Shown here piece after piece: positions 31,700-38,492 of a stretch of DNA of 38,492 bases. Each line of letters opens with the position of its first letter. The stretch's first letter is position 1. The DNA comes from WHTX01 sp038255145 (GTDB lineage Bacteria > Actinomycetota > Acidimicrobiia > Acidimicrobiales > CAIXPF01): NCBI GenBank assembly GCA_038255145.1, contig JBBSLP010000062.1, positions 1 through 38,492 of the forward strand. The letters are read 5' to 3'. The notes under the pieces were generated by a model. The model ran no database searches, was not told the DNA's origin, and was given only the letters and a program-made list of their open reading frames with translations. Position numbers and translations under genes: made by a program.

Positions 31700-33346
31700 A
31701 TGGGCTACAGCCTGGCCGGGGCCGTGCTGCTGGGTTCGCTGTTCGCGTCCTACACGCTCGTGGCCTACCCCATCGTGCGCAACATGGGCCTGTCCTCGAA
31801 CCGGGCGGTGGCGGGGACGGTGGGCGCCACCGTCCTCACCGACACCCTGGCCCTGATCATCCTCGCCTTCATCTCGGGCTCGGCCACCGGTGACGCCGGC
31901 GGGCTGGAACTGATCCTGCAGGTGGTGCTGGGCCTGGTCATCCTGGTCGGCTTCACCTTCGGGCTGCTCCCCCCGATGCCACGCTGGTTCTTCCGGGGCA
32001 TCGGCCAACCCCGCACCCTGCGCTACGTGTTCATGCTGGCCTCCCTGCTCTCGGCGGGCGTGGTGGCCGAGGTCGTGGGCATCGAGGGCATCGTCGGCGC
32101 CTTCTTCGCCGGCCTCGCCCTCAACCGGCTGGTGCCCAACGAGGGCGAGTTCATGGAGCGCATCGAGTTCTTCGGCTCGGCCCTGCTCATCCCCACCTTC
32201 CTCGTCTCCATCGGCACCGTGATCGACCCCGCCGTGCTCGTCGACCCGGCCACCCTGGGCCCGGCCGGTGTGTTCCTGGTGGCCTGCATCGGCGGCAAGC
32301 TGATCGCTGCGCTGGCCTGCCGTCCGCTCTACGGCTTCACCGGCCCCGAGACCGGCGTGGTGTTCGGCCTCTCAGTGGCCCAGGCCGCCGCCACCCTGGC
32401 CGCCACGTTCGTGGGCCTCCAGGTGGGCCTGTTCACCACCTCCACCGTGAACGCGGTGATGATCGTGATCGTCGTCAGCCTGATCCTTTCCTCGTTGTGC
32501 TCCACCCGCTTCGGCGCCCGCGTGCCCAAGCCGGCGGCGGACACGGCCCGCATCGGCCGCATGGTGCTGGCCCACGTGGCCGACACCGAGGAGGCCCGCT
32601 CGGTGCTCGCCGTGGCCGCCGCCGTGGCCGGGGCCGACGTCGGCGTGGTGAGGCCCACCTACATCGTGGCCGACGGCGCCGACGAACCGTCGGCCGAGCT
32701 GGCCGAGCGGGTGGAGCTGGAGATCACCCACCTCGCCCTCGACGCCGAGCTCGACGTGCGCCACGACCGATCGATCACCGACGGGCTGCTGCACACGGCC
32801 AACAACCACGGGGCGTCGCTCATCGTCGCCCCGGCCCTGTCCCAGTCGTGGCTGCCCGCCCTGCTCGGCGCGGGCCAGCATGGCCTGGTCGCCTCGTCCG
32901 ACCGGCCCGTGGCCCTCGTGCGGGCGGGTACGACCCGCCCCACCCGCGTCGTGCTGTGCCTGGCCGCGGCGCAGGCCCGGCGGCCGAGCAGCGCCGGCCT
33001 GCTGGCCGCCAACCTGGCCGCACGGATCCGGGCCAACGGCATGGAGCTGGTCGTGGTGGCGGCCGAGGCACCCCGCGACGACCTGGTCACAGTGCTGGGC
33101 AAGCCCACCCGGATCCTCAGCGAGCTGCCCCAGGCCTGGCTGGCCCGCGACGGGGCCGCCAGCGACCTGGTCATCGTTCCCGGCGGGCGCAACGGCTCCC
33201 TCGGTACCGCCCGCGTGACCCGCCAGGCCGCCCTGGTCGCCGCCACCGTCGTCGTGGCCGCCGATCGCGAATCGGTCACCACCAGCGCCTTGGCCGCCGA
33301 GGGCCTGGGCGTGGTGGCCTCCCGGGGTGCGCTCGTCAGTCGCTGA
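31700..33346 (+). CDS. CPA2-type cation/proton antiporter, 5'-truncated, with C-terminal stress-protein-like region
   Basis: The 548-codon frame encodes a Kef/NhaP-like exchanger: GYSLAGAVLLGSLFASYTLVAYPIVRNMG, GATVLTDTLALIILAF (antiporter core with the conserved Asp), VGIEGIVGAFFAGLALNRLVP, LLIPTFLVSIGTVIDP and further spans to about residue 275. The soluble C-terminal part (about 285-548) has two stress-protein-like repeats, including SLIVAPALSQSW and DLVIVPGGRNGSLG. Family members have about 80-100 residues before GYSLAG. Only QILGTIGGLL can be read in frame just upstream, from about 31661; earlier codons do not match. The true start is missing where the gene meets the broken LLM gene near 31600, so function is doubtful. 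Confidence 0.85.
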   Translation: MGYSLAGAVLLGSLFASYTLVAYPIVRNMGLSSNRAVAGTVGATVLTDTLALIILAFISGSATGDAGGLELILQVVLGLVILVGFTFGLLPPMPRWFFRGIGQPRTLRYVFMLASLLSAGVVAEVVGIEGIVGAFFAGLALNRLVPNEGEFMERIEFFGSALLIPTFLVSIGTVIDPAVLVDPATLGPAGVFLVACIGGKLIAALACRPLYGFTGPETGVVFGLSVAQAAATLAATFVGLQVGLFTTSTVNAVMIVIVVSLILSSLCSTRFGARVPKPAADTARIGRMVLAHVADTEEARSVLAVAAAVAGADVGVVRPTYIVADGADEPSAELAERVELEITHLALDAELDVRHDRSITDGLLHTANNHGASLIVAPALSQSWLPALLGAGQHGLVASSDRPVALVRAGTTRPTRVVLCLAAAQARRPSSAGLLAANLAARIRANGMELVVVAAEAPRDDLVTVLGKPTRILSELPQAWLARDGAASDLVIVPGGRNGSLGTARVTRQAALVAATVVVAADRESVTTSALAAEGLGVVASRGALVSR

Positions 33347-33473
33347 GCCTCGACGCTCCGCGGGAGTGGAGAGGATGCCGGTGGCCACGTGCCCCGGCCC
33401 CAGGACCTGGTAGCGCAACCGAGGACCCCTTCCCCCGACCGCGTCCACCGGACACGACCTCGAAAACCCCGAC

Positions 33474-33935
33474 CTACGCCAGTCCGCCAGTTGTCACCGG
33501 CCGCACATCAAGGCCGGCCACGCTGTTGAAGATGCGGTCGTCGGAAGCGAGGGGCACGCCGAGGTACAGCGCGGTGGCCGCCACCCAGCGGTCGGCCTCA
33601 TGATCCTTGGCGCCGAGTCCGTGGCCGCGTTCAGCACACGCGGCCCGGAGCGCGACGTAGCTGGCGACCAGACGAGGCCCGGGCCACACCACCTCGGCTG
33701 TCTGAACGAGCCGGTCCTCGAGGGCCGCCAACCTCCGCTCGCCCCAGCCGGCTCGGCGAGCACCGAAACGCAACTCGGCGGCCGTCACGAACGAGCACAG
33801 GATCCGGGTCCCCAGGAAGCGCTGCGCCAAAGCCGCCCATGCCGCCTCCCGCCCGGGCACCAGACCCAGACCCAGGGCGTTGGTGTCGAACACGATCGCC
33901 CTGGGAAGGGTGGCCGACGCCGGATCAGAGGGCAT
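33474..33935 (-). CDS. VapC-like PIN-domain toxin
   Basis: A 153-residue PIN-domain ribonuclease. The acidic active-site residues are in place: Asp17 in AIVFDTNALG, Glu54 in TAAELRFG, Asp115 in EADRWVAATALYLG and Asp132/133 in LASDDRIF. VapC toxins cut specific RNAs when freed from their antitoxin. ATG 33935 overlaps the antitoxin stop by 11 bp, the normal gene order for type II pairs. The size and motifs are intact, so it appears functional. Confidence 0.94.
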   Translation of the reverse strand: MPSDPASATLPRAIVFDTNALGLGLVPGREAAWAALAQRFLGTRILCSFVTAAELRFGARRAGWGERRLAALEDRLVQTAEVVWPGPRLVASYVALRAACAERGHGLGAKDHEADRWVAATALYLGVPLASDDRIFNSVAGLDVRPVTTGGLA

Positions 33936-34236
33936 CGAGGGCGGAGATGAACCCGGCCGCTTCGTCGGCCGTCACGCCGGGCACCGTCACGCTCCCGCTC
34001 GTCAACATCGGCGCCGACGCGATCAACGCAGCCGGTCCTCGCTCGAGCGACTCGCCGATGGGTGGTTCGGCCACGGTGGCGAGGACCCAGTCCTCCAAGG
34101 CCACCTGATCGATCCGGACGAGAGCAGCGACGGGGCGCCCGTTCCGCGTCACCACGGCCGGCCGACCCGACCGCGCCACCTCATCGATGACCCCGCTCGG
34201 GTTTCGGCCCAGATCTCTGACACTGACAACGCTCAT
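33925..34236 (-). CDS. Phd/YefM-family antitoxin
   Basis: A 103-residue antitoxin. The N-terminal DNA-binding fold reads MSVVSVRDLGRNPSGVIDEVARSGRPAVVTRNGRPVAALV, as in Phd/YefM proteins. The C-terminal half is acidic and probably wraps the toxin. ATG 34236 is chosen because an AGAGG-type site precedes it; ATG 34281 would place the operator repeats inside the gene. It is cotranscribed with, and overlaps, the PIN toxin. The tandem repeats just upstream are a likely autoregulatory site. Confidence 0.92.
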   Translation of the reverse strand: MSVVSVRDLGRNPSGVIDEVARSGRPAVVTRNGRPVAALVRIDQVALEDWVLATVAEPPIGESLERGPAALIASAPMLTSGSVTVPGVTADEAAGFISALDAL

Positions 34237-34249
34237 GCCTCTGCCCTCA

Positions 34250-34271
34250 TGTCGTACAACTGTCGTACAAC
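34250..34271. promoter_or_regulatory. Tandem 11-bp operator repeats upstream of the toxin-antitoxin genes
   Basis: TGTCGTACAAC occurs twice head to tail, at 34250-34260 and 34261-34271, 14 bases upstream of the antitoxin start. Each copy contains a GTAC core, and the 11-bp period puts both on one helix face. Known YefM sites use TGTAC-containing repeats, so this is a likely autoregulatory operator. Confidence 0.6.
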
Positions 34272-34437
34272 TTAGCCCCACCGGCGACGCCAGCAGCGCT
34301 CTCGGCTGCGGGCCGCCGCGCCCCGCCGCACTCCGGACAGGAGCCGAGGCGCTACGTCGTCGGGTCGGCCTGGAGCCAGCCGGCCAGGGGGTGCTCGCCG
34401 GGCGCGGCAGCCCTGCTGCTGTCGTTGGCCCGTACGC

Positions 34438-35736
34438 CTATGCCGGACCGACTGCGCCTGGTGCCGCGGGCTCCCCGTTGTCGATGGGCAGGAGCAGCTG
34501 GAAGGTGGTGGGCATGCGCCGGACGAGGCGCAGGCGGGAGCCCTCGGCTTCGGCCAGGGTCCGGGCCAGGTGCAGGCCGATGCCGGTGCTGCCAGCGGCG
34601 GAGTGGTGGCGTTGGAAGAGCTGGTCGTCCGCCAGCACGCAACTGCCCTCGTCGACGACCGACACGGCGGCCGTCCCCCGGGTGGCATCGACGGCGATGG
34701 TGACCCGGCCGGCCCCGTGGTGGAGGGCGTTGTCGGCCAGGACATCGAGGATGGCGTCGATGGCGGCCCGGCGGGTGGGGCTGACGGCCCCCGACGGCGC
34801 TCCGGCGTCCACGGTGCGGCCGGCGCGGGCGAAGAGGGGCCGCCAGCGGCGCACGGCGGCGGCGATGGCGGCGTCGACGTCGAAGGGAGCGGCGGCCACC
34901 TGGTCGCGGGCCAGCCCGGTGAGAGAGGTGACGGTGGCCTCCAGCCGGTCGACGGCGCCCAGGGCCTCGTGGAGGACCTCGTTGGCGTCGGGCCGGGGTG
35001 CGGCCAGCTCACCCTCGAGGGCCAGGCGCAGCCCGGTGAGCGGCGTACGCACCTGGTGGGAGACATCCGCGGTGAGGCGCCGCTCGCGTTCCACCAGGAT
35101 GCCGATGCGGGCCGCACTGCTGTTGAGCGCGTCGGCCAGCTCGTCGATCTCGGCCACACCGGTCGAGGACGCCGCCGTGGCGGTGAAATCGCCGCCGCCC
35201 AACCGGGCCGCCGACCGGCCCAGCTCGCGCAGGGGCCGGGTCAGGCGCCGGGCCAGCAGCCAGGCGGCCACCGAACCCCCAGCCAGGATGAGCACGGCGA
35301 TCAAGCCCAGGCGGGCGACGGACGCCCGGGTGGCCCGGTCGGCCTCGGCCGCCGGTTCCGCTGCCCTCAGGGCCCGCCCACCGGTCAGGGGCACGGCCGC
35401 TACCCGCTGGCCGGCGGAACGATCGGTGGCCGAGCGCCCGCCCAGGGCGGCAACGACGGGCCGGTCGGCCGCGTTGGGACCGTCGCCCCACAGCCGTTTC
35501 CCGGCGGCGTCGTAGACGGCGTAGTGGTGCTCGTCATCGGCCGTCGACGTCTGCGGCCGGAGGCGCCCGGTGCCGGCGGCGTCGACGCCGGCGGCGGCGT
35601 CGGCCGCTTCGCCGAGCAGTTCGACGACCTGGGCGTCCCGCTCGGCGCTCGACAGGGCCAAGGCCGAGGGCACGAAGAAGGCGGCGATGGTGGCCACGGT
35701 GAGCAGCAGGGTGCCGACCAGCAGGCGGATGCGCAC
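34438..35736 (-). CDS. Membrane sensor histidine kinase
   Basis: A 432-residue kinase. It has a first span at about 4-28, an extracytoplasmic sensor to about 140, a second span at about 143-165 and a HAMP segment (RRLTRPLRELGRSAARLGGGDF). His227 lies in LTADVSHQVRTPLTGLR. The ATPase domain has LADNALHHG (Asn336) and GSTGIGLHLARTLAEAEG. The first glycine box reads VDEGSC, lacking its second glycine, which may weaken ATP binding. It starts at GTG 35736, four bases after the regulator's stop codon begins to be cleared, and is the last gene of a four-gene operon. The signal is unknown; the operon's lipoprotein and membrane protein may take part. Confidence 0.94.
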   Translation of the reverse strand: MRIRLLVGTLLLTVATIAAFFVPSALALSSAERDAQVVELLGEAADAAAGVDAAGTGRLRPQTSTADDEHHYAVYDAAGKRLWGDGPNAADRPVVAALGGRSATDRSAGQRVAAVPLTGGRALRAAEPAAEADRATRASVARLGLIAVLILAGGSVAAWLLARRLTRPLRELGRSAARLGGGDFTATAASSTGVAEIDELADALNSSAARIGILVERERRLTADVSHQVRTPLTGLRLALEGELAAPRPDANEVLHEALGAVDRLEATVTSLTGLARDQVAAAPFDVDAAIAAAVRRWRPLFARAGRTVDAGAPSGAVSPTRRAAIDAILDVLADNALHHGAGRVTIAVDATRGTAAVSVVDEGSCVLADDQLFQRHHSAAGSTGIGLHLARTLAEAEGSRLRLVRRMPTTFQLLLPIDNGEPAAPGAVGPA

Positions 35737-35739
35737 GGC

Positions 35740-36426
35740 TCAGTCGCGCTCGAGGCGGTAGCCGATGCCCCGCACGGCGGTGATGCGGCTGGGTGAGCCC
35801 GCCCCCTCCCCCAGCTTGCGACGCACGGCGTTGAGGTGCACGTCGAGCGTCTTGGTCGACCCCCACCAGTGCTCGTCCCAGACGTCGTGCATGATGTCCT
35901 CGCGCCGCACGACCTGCCCGGCGGCGGCGGCCAAGCGGGCCAGCAGGTCGAACTCCCGGGGTCGCAGGTCGACGGGGGCGCCGGCCACGGTGACGCGGCG
36001 GGCCCCGAGGTCGATCTCGAGGTCGGCAACGGTCAGGGTGCCGCTGGCCGGGGTGCGGGGGCTGGCCGCCGCGGCCTGGCGCAGCTGGGCGGCGATGCGG
36101 GCCTGCAGCTCGGCCAGGCGGAAGGGCTTGGTGACGTAGTCGACGGCGCCGCTGGTCAGTCCGGCGACCACGTCGGCCTCCTCGGCCCGTGCCGTCAGCG
36201 CGATCACCGGCACCGCCGGGTGCTCCTGGGCCATCCGGGCGATGAGGTCGAGGCCGTCACCGTCGGGCAGCCCGAGGTCGCACAGCACGAGGTCGGCCCG
36301 AGCGAGGTGGACCAGCGCCGCGGCCACGGTGCCCGCCACCGTCACCGTGTGGCCGGTGGCCCCGAGCACCCGAGCCAGGCTGGTGGCGATGAGGGTGTCG
36401 TCCTCGATGATCAGGACCGCAGCCAT
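35740..36426 (-). CDS. OmpR-family response regulator
   Basis: A 228-residue regulator. The receiver domain has Asp9/Asp10 (IIEDD), phosphoacceptor Asp50 (VLCDLGLPDGDG), the Thr in ALTAR and Lys100 (YVTKPF). The DNA-binding winged helix spans about 130-228, with VDLRPREFDLLARLAAAAGQVVRREDI and TLDVHLNAVRRKLGEG. ATG 36426 is used; GTG 36432 is in frame. The kinase follows after three bases, so the pair is cotranscribed. The family usually binds paired direct repeats about 11 bp apart, like those upstream of uppP in this window. Confidence 0.95.
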   Translation of the reverse strand: MAAVLIIEDDTLIATSLARVLGATGHTVTVAGTVAAALVHLARADLVLCDLGLPDGDGLDLIARMAQEHPAVPVIALTARAEEADVVAGLTSGAVDYVTKPFRLAELQARIAAQLRQAAAASPRTPASGTLTVADLEIDLGARRVTVAGAPVDLRPREFDLLARLAAAAGQVVRREDIMHDVWDEHWWGSTKTLDVHLNAVRRKLGEGAGSPSRITAVRGIGYRLERD

Positions 36427-36457
36427 GGCCACGACCGTAGGGGGTGCGAGACCCCCG

Positions 36458-37009
36458 TCACCTTCGTACCGCCTCGTTGGAGGTGCCCATCGCCGTGCCG
36501 GTGGCGGAGAACGATGACGGGGTCGGGACCGGGGCCCGCCGACGGCTGAGGGCGGGATGGGCCAGGGTGGCCAGCAGGAGGCACAGGCTGATCTGCACCA
36601 GGATGGCTGGAGCCAGGGGTGGTGCCGGCCCGACGGCGCCGGTGGCGGCCGACCACAAGTGCGCCGTTGCGCTCATGGTCGACCACCGGGGGCCGTAACT
36701 GGCGTCGAGGGGCCCGGCGTGCAGGTTGGACGAGATGTGCTCGATCACCCCGTAGGTGGCGGCGAGGACGACGGCGGCGGCGAAGAGCTGCGCGGCGCGC
36801 ACCCGGGCCGCCACCGGTCGCCAGGCCACCGCGCCGATGGCGGCGGCGATGACGGCCAGCGCCGCCCAGGGGATGAGCTGCTCGAGGGACTGCCAGTGGC
36901 GGATCATGGCCAACTCGACGCCCGTGCCCGCCACGCCGACGCCAGCGAGCACGAGCAATCCGGTCCGAAACCGGCTGACCAGGACGTCGGCGCTCGTCGG
37001 GTGGCTCAC
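36458..37009 (-). CDS. Small multi-span membrane protein of the two-component operon
   Basis: A 183-residue protein with about four membrane spans: TGLLVLAGVGVAGTGVELAM, LIPWAALAVIAAAIGAVAW, QLFAAAVVLAATYGVIEH and LAPAILVQISLCLLLATLA. An ISSNLHAGPLDASYGPRW loop lies between spans three and four. It has a short basic C-terminus. I do not recognise the family. GTG 37009 overlaps the lipoprotein stop in GTGA, so the two are translationally coupled. It lies 31 bp upstream of the response regulator, which suggests it belongs to the same signalling or envelope module. Confidence 0.8.
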   Translation of the reverse strand: MSHPTSADVLVSRFRTGLLVLAGVGVAGTGVELAMIRHWQSLEQLIPWAALAVIAAAIGAVAWRPVAARVRAAQLFAAAVVLAATYGVIEHISSNLHAGPLDASYGPRWSTMSATAHLWSAATGAVGPAPPLAPAILVQISLCLLLATLAHPALSRRRAPVPTPSSFSATGTAMGTSNEAVRR

Positions 37010-37422
37010 GGCGCCAGGCTGGCGATGATCTTGTCGATCGTGCCCGCCGGGGGGTTGTACTTCGTCAGCTGCTTGCGCAGGCCGGGAAATCCCGCAGCGG
37101 CATCGCTGTAGGGGCGGTACTCGACGACCTCGCCGGCCCATCGATCGGGGTTGGCCACCCCCGCCGCGGTCAACGCCGCGGTGATCTCGGCCTTGCTCGC
37201 CTTGTTGGCCGACACCGTCGGGCCCGCCGCGGCGGTGCCGGCCGCCGCCGTGGTCGAGGTGGCGGGCAGGGTGGCGACGCCGCCCTTGGCGGTGGTGGTG
37301 GACGACGTTGCGGTCGTGGCCGGCGACCTGGTCGTGGCCGTGGCCGACGAGCCGCCGCCACAGGCGGCCAGGCCGAGTGACGCCGCCACGGCGAGGGGGA
37401 CGAGCATCTTGGTGAGCTGCAT
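37006..37422 (-). CDS. Small secreted lipoprotein
   Basis: A 138-residue precursor: MQLTKMLVPLAVAASLGLAAC is a lipoprotein signal with the lipobox LAAC (Cys21). A Ser/Thr/Ala-rich linker follows to about residue 72. The final 65 residues are a compact helical domain (ASKAEITAALTAAGV, VVEYRPYSDAA, LRKQLTKYNPPAGTIDKIIASL) of unknown role. It heads a - strand operon with a membrane protein and a two-component system. An AAGGAC ribosome site precedes ATG 37422. It may act as an outer-face sensor partner or envelope-stress reporter, which is inference. Confidence 0.86.
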   Translation of the reverse strand: MQLTKMLVPLAVAASLGLAACGGGSSATATTRSPATTATSSTTTAKGGVATLPATSTTAAAGTAAAGPTVSANKASKAEITAALTAAGVANPDRWAGEVVEYRPYSDAAAGFPGLRKQLTKYNPPAGTIDKIIASLAP

Positions 37423-37439
37423 GGATCAGGTCCTTGGTG

Positions 37440-37573
37440 GGGGAAGTTCCCCGGACCCTGACCACCGCGGCCACATCGCCGGGGTCACCCCCGACTAGCG
37501 CCCGGTTAATCCGCGAGCTCGCCCCGGCCTTGCCGTCGTCTTGCCGTCCGAGAACCTTGCCGTCCTTACCTTC
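37440..37573. promoter_or_regulatory. Divergent promoter region with palindrome and CTTGCCGTC repeats
   Basis: The 156-bp gap between the lipoprotein operon and uppP contains GGGGAA-G-TTCCCC at 37440-37452. It also contains three exact copies of CTTGCCGTC at 37529, 37540 and 37556, and a degenerate fourth at 37565 (CTTACCTTC). The first two are 11 bp apart, the usual spacing of OmpR-type binding sites. The repeats end a few bases before the uppP start, where no clear ribosome site is seen. Binding by the neighbouring response regulator is a reasonable hypothesis. Confidence 0.45.
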
Positions 37574-37578
37574 CGGCC

Positions 37579-38492
37579 ATGAGCAGCGCCCCCGAGACCG
37601 TCCATCCACCTGAACCGGAGACCGTGGGCCGCCGGGTGCCGCCGTCGGCCGCGATGGCCGGCGTGGTCCTGCTGGTGGCCATCGCCGGGCTGGCCCTGGC
37701 CGGTGGGGGTGCTGGCCCCCTGACCTCCGCCAAGGCCGTCGTGCTCGGTGCCGTCGAGGGCATCACCGAGTTCCTGCCCGTGTCCTCGACGGGTCACCTG
37801 CTGGTGACCCAGCGCCTGCTGGGCCTGGGATCGGGGGCGGGCAAGACGGCGGCGGACACCTACGCCGTCGCCATCCAGGTCGGCGCCATCCTGGCCGTGG
37901 TGGCGCTGTACCGGACCCGACTGTGGTCCATGGCCCAGGGCGTCGTAGGCCGCGACGCCGACGGTTGCCGCCTGCTACTCCGCCTCGTCGTCGCCTTCGC
38001 CCCTGCCGCGGTGATCGGTGCCGGGCTGGGCAGCGCCATCAAGGACCACCTGTTCGGCCCCTGGCCCGTGGTCGCCGCCTGGGCGGTGGGCGGAGTGTTC
38101 CTGCTGGTGTGGCGGCCGCGTTCGGGCCGGATCGGTCTCAGGGCCCTGACCTATCGCCACGCGCTGATCATCGGCCTGGCCCAGACCCTGGCCCTGTGGC
38201 CCGGGGTCAGCCGCAGCCTGGTCACCCTGGTCGCCGCCCTGGCCCTGGGCCTGAGCATCAGCGCGGCCATCGAGTTCAGCTTCCTCCTTGGTCTGGCCAC
38301 CCTCAGCGCCGCCACCCTGTTGGACCTGGCCAAAGACGGCCCCACCCTGCTGTCGGACTACGGCTGGGTCACTCCGCTGCTGGGCGCGCTCGTCGCCTTC
38401 GTCACCGCGGTGATCGCCGTGCGCTGGCTCGTCGCCCACCTGCGCCCCGACACCTTCCGCTGGTTCGGCTGGTACCGCCTGGCCATCGCCGC
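37579..38492 (+). CDS. uppP: Undecaprenyl-diphosphate phosphatase (UppP/BacA), 3' end beyond window
   Basis: ATG 37579 opens a frame that stays open to the window end (304 complete codons seen). It carries both hallmark motifs of the BacA family: the Glu-rich AVEGITEFLPVSSTGHLL (Glu60, Glu64) and PGVSRSLVT (208-216). Several membrane spans surround them. The enzyme dephosphorylates undecaprenyl diphosphate to recycle the lipid carrier for peptidoglycan and surface polysaccharides and can confer bacitracin resistance. An N-terminal extension of about 45 residues with an extra hydrophobic span precedes the usual start of the E. coli protein. The stop codon is not in the window. It is divergent from the lipoprotein/two-component operon. 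Confidence 0.96.
   Translation, partial: MSSAPETVHPPEPETVGRRVPPSAAMAGVVLLVAIAGLALAGGGAGPLTSAKAVVLGAVEGITEFLPVSSTGHLLVTQRLLGLGSGAGKTAADTYAVAIQVGAILAVVALYRTRLWSMAQGVVGRDADGCRLLLRLVVAFAPAAVIGAGLGSAIKDHLFGPWPVVAAWAVGGVFLLVWRPRSGRIGLRALTYRHALIIGLAQTLALWPGVSRSLVTLVAALALGLSISAAIEFSFLLGLATLSAATLLDLAKDGPTLLSDYGWVTPLLGALVAFVTAVIAVRWLVAHLRPDTFRWFGWYRLAIA

Noticed and set aside
1..38492. CRISPR arrays, tRNA or rRNA genes, insertion sequences and prophage genes
   Set aside because: I saw no spaced repeat array, no cloverleaf or rRNA-like stretch, no transposase or integrase motifs, and no phage structural genes.

Overview
The window is GC-rich throughout, with densely packed genes, many 4-bp or longer start/stop overlaps and frequent GTG starts. 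This composition and the gene families present (luciferase-like flavin monooxygenases, a CFP32-type double glyoxalase, HxlR and TetR regulators, Phd/VapC, OmpR-type two-component genes) fit a high-GC actinobacterium. A non-model lineage such as Acidimicrobiia is plausible, but that placement is inference. No rRNA, tRNA, CRISPR array, transposase or prophage gene was recognised.

1-9142 is a cell-surface polysaccharide locus made of two convergent operons. The + strand operon encodes a GT2 glycosyltransferase fused to a methyltransferase, a large unrecognised beta-rich protein and a Wzx-like flippase. The - strand operon encodes an initiating sugar-phosphate transferase, a GDP-mannose 3,5-epimerase with all catalytic residues, a GT4 and a second GT2. 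The operons meet tail to tail with a 94-bp coding overlap. Together they suggest a lipid-linked glycan that may contain L-galactose or L-gulose.

9143-17251 is metabolic and accessory. It holds an isopenicillin-N-synthase-like 2OG oxygenase, an alpha/beta hydrolase divergent from an HxlR regulator, then an HxlR-GHR-LLM-LLM operon resembling flavin-monooxygenase sets for oxidising sulfur or xenobiotic compounds. A class I methyltransferase follows. 17279-21667 has a decayed substrate-binding protein, RidA divergent from a TetR regulator across a clean palindromic operator, a PBP4-type lipoprotein and a decayed DUF11-repeat fragment.

21836-26881 is a signalling pair: a membrane PAS/GGDEF/PAS/EAL protein and, upstream on the same strand, a soluble PAS histidine kinase fused to a LuxR-type DNA-binding domain. 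27047-30899 has an oxidoreductase remnant, a small zinc ribbon, a PhyH-type dioxygenase, a double-VOC protein, an SRPBCC protein and a dodecin domain fused to a stress-protein-like C-terminal domain. 31219-33346 is a junction where a truncated LLM oxidoreductase runs into a 5'-truncated cation/proton antiporter.

33474-38492 has a Phd/VapC toxin-antitoxin pair, a four-gene - strand operon (lipoprotein, membrane protein, OmpR regulator, histidine kinase) and a divergent undecaprenyl-diphosphate phosphatase (uppP) that runs off the window end.

A theme across the window is apparent single-base frameshifts, three of them in short C or G runs, plus several truncated genes. These could be true decay or assembly errors. 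Raw reads would decide.
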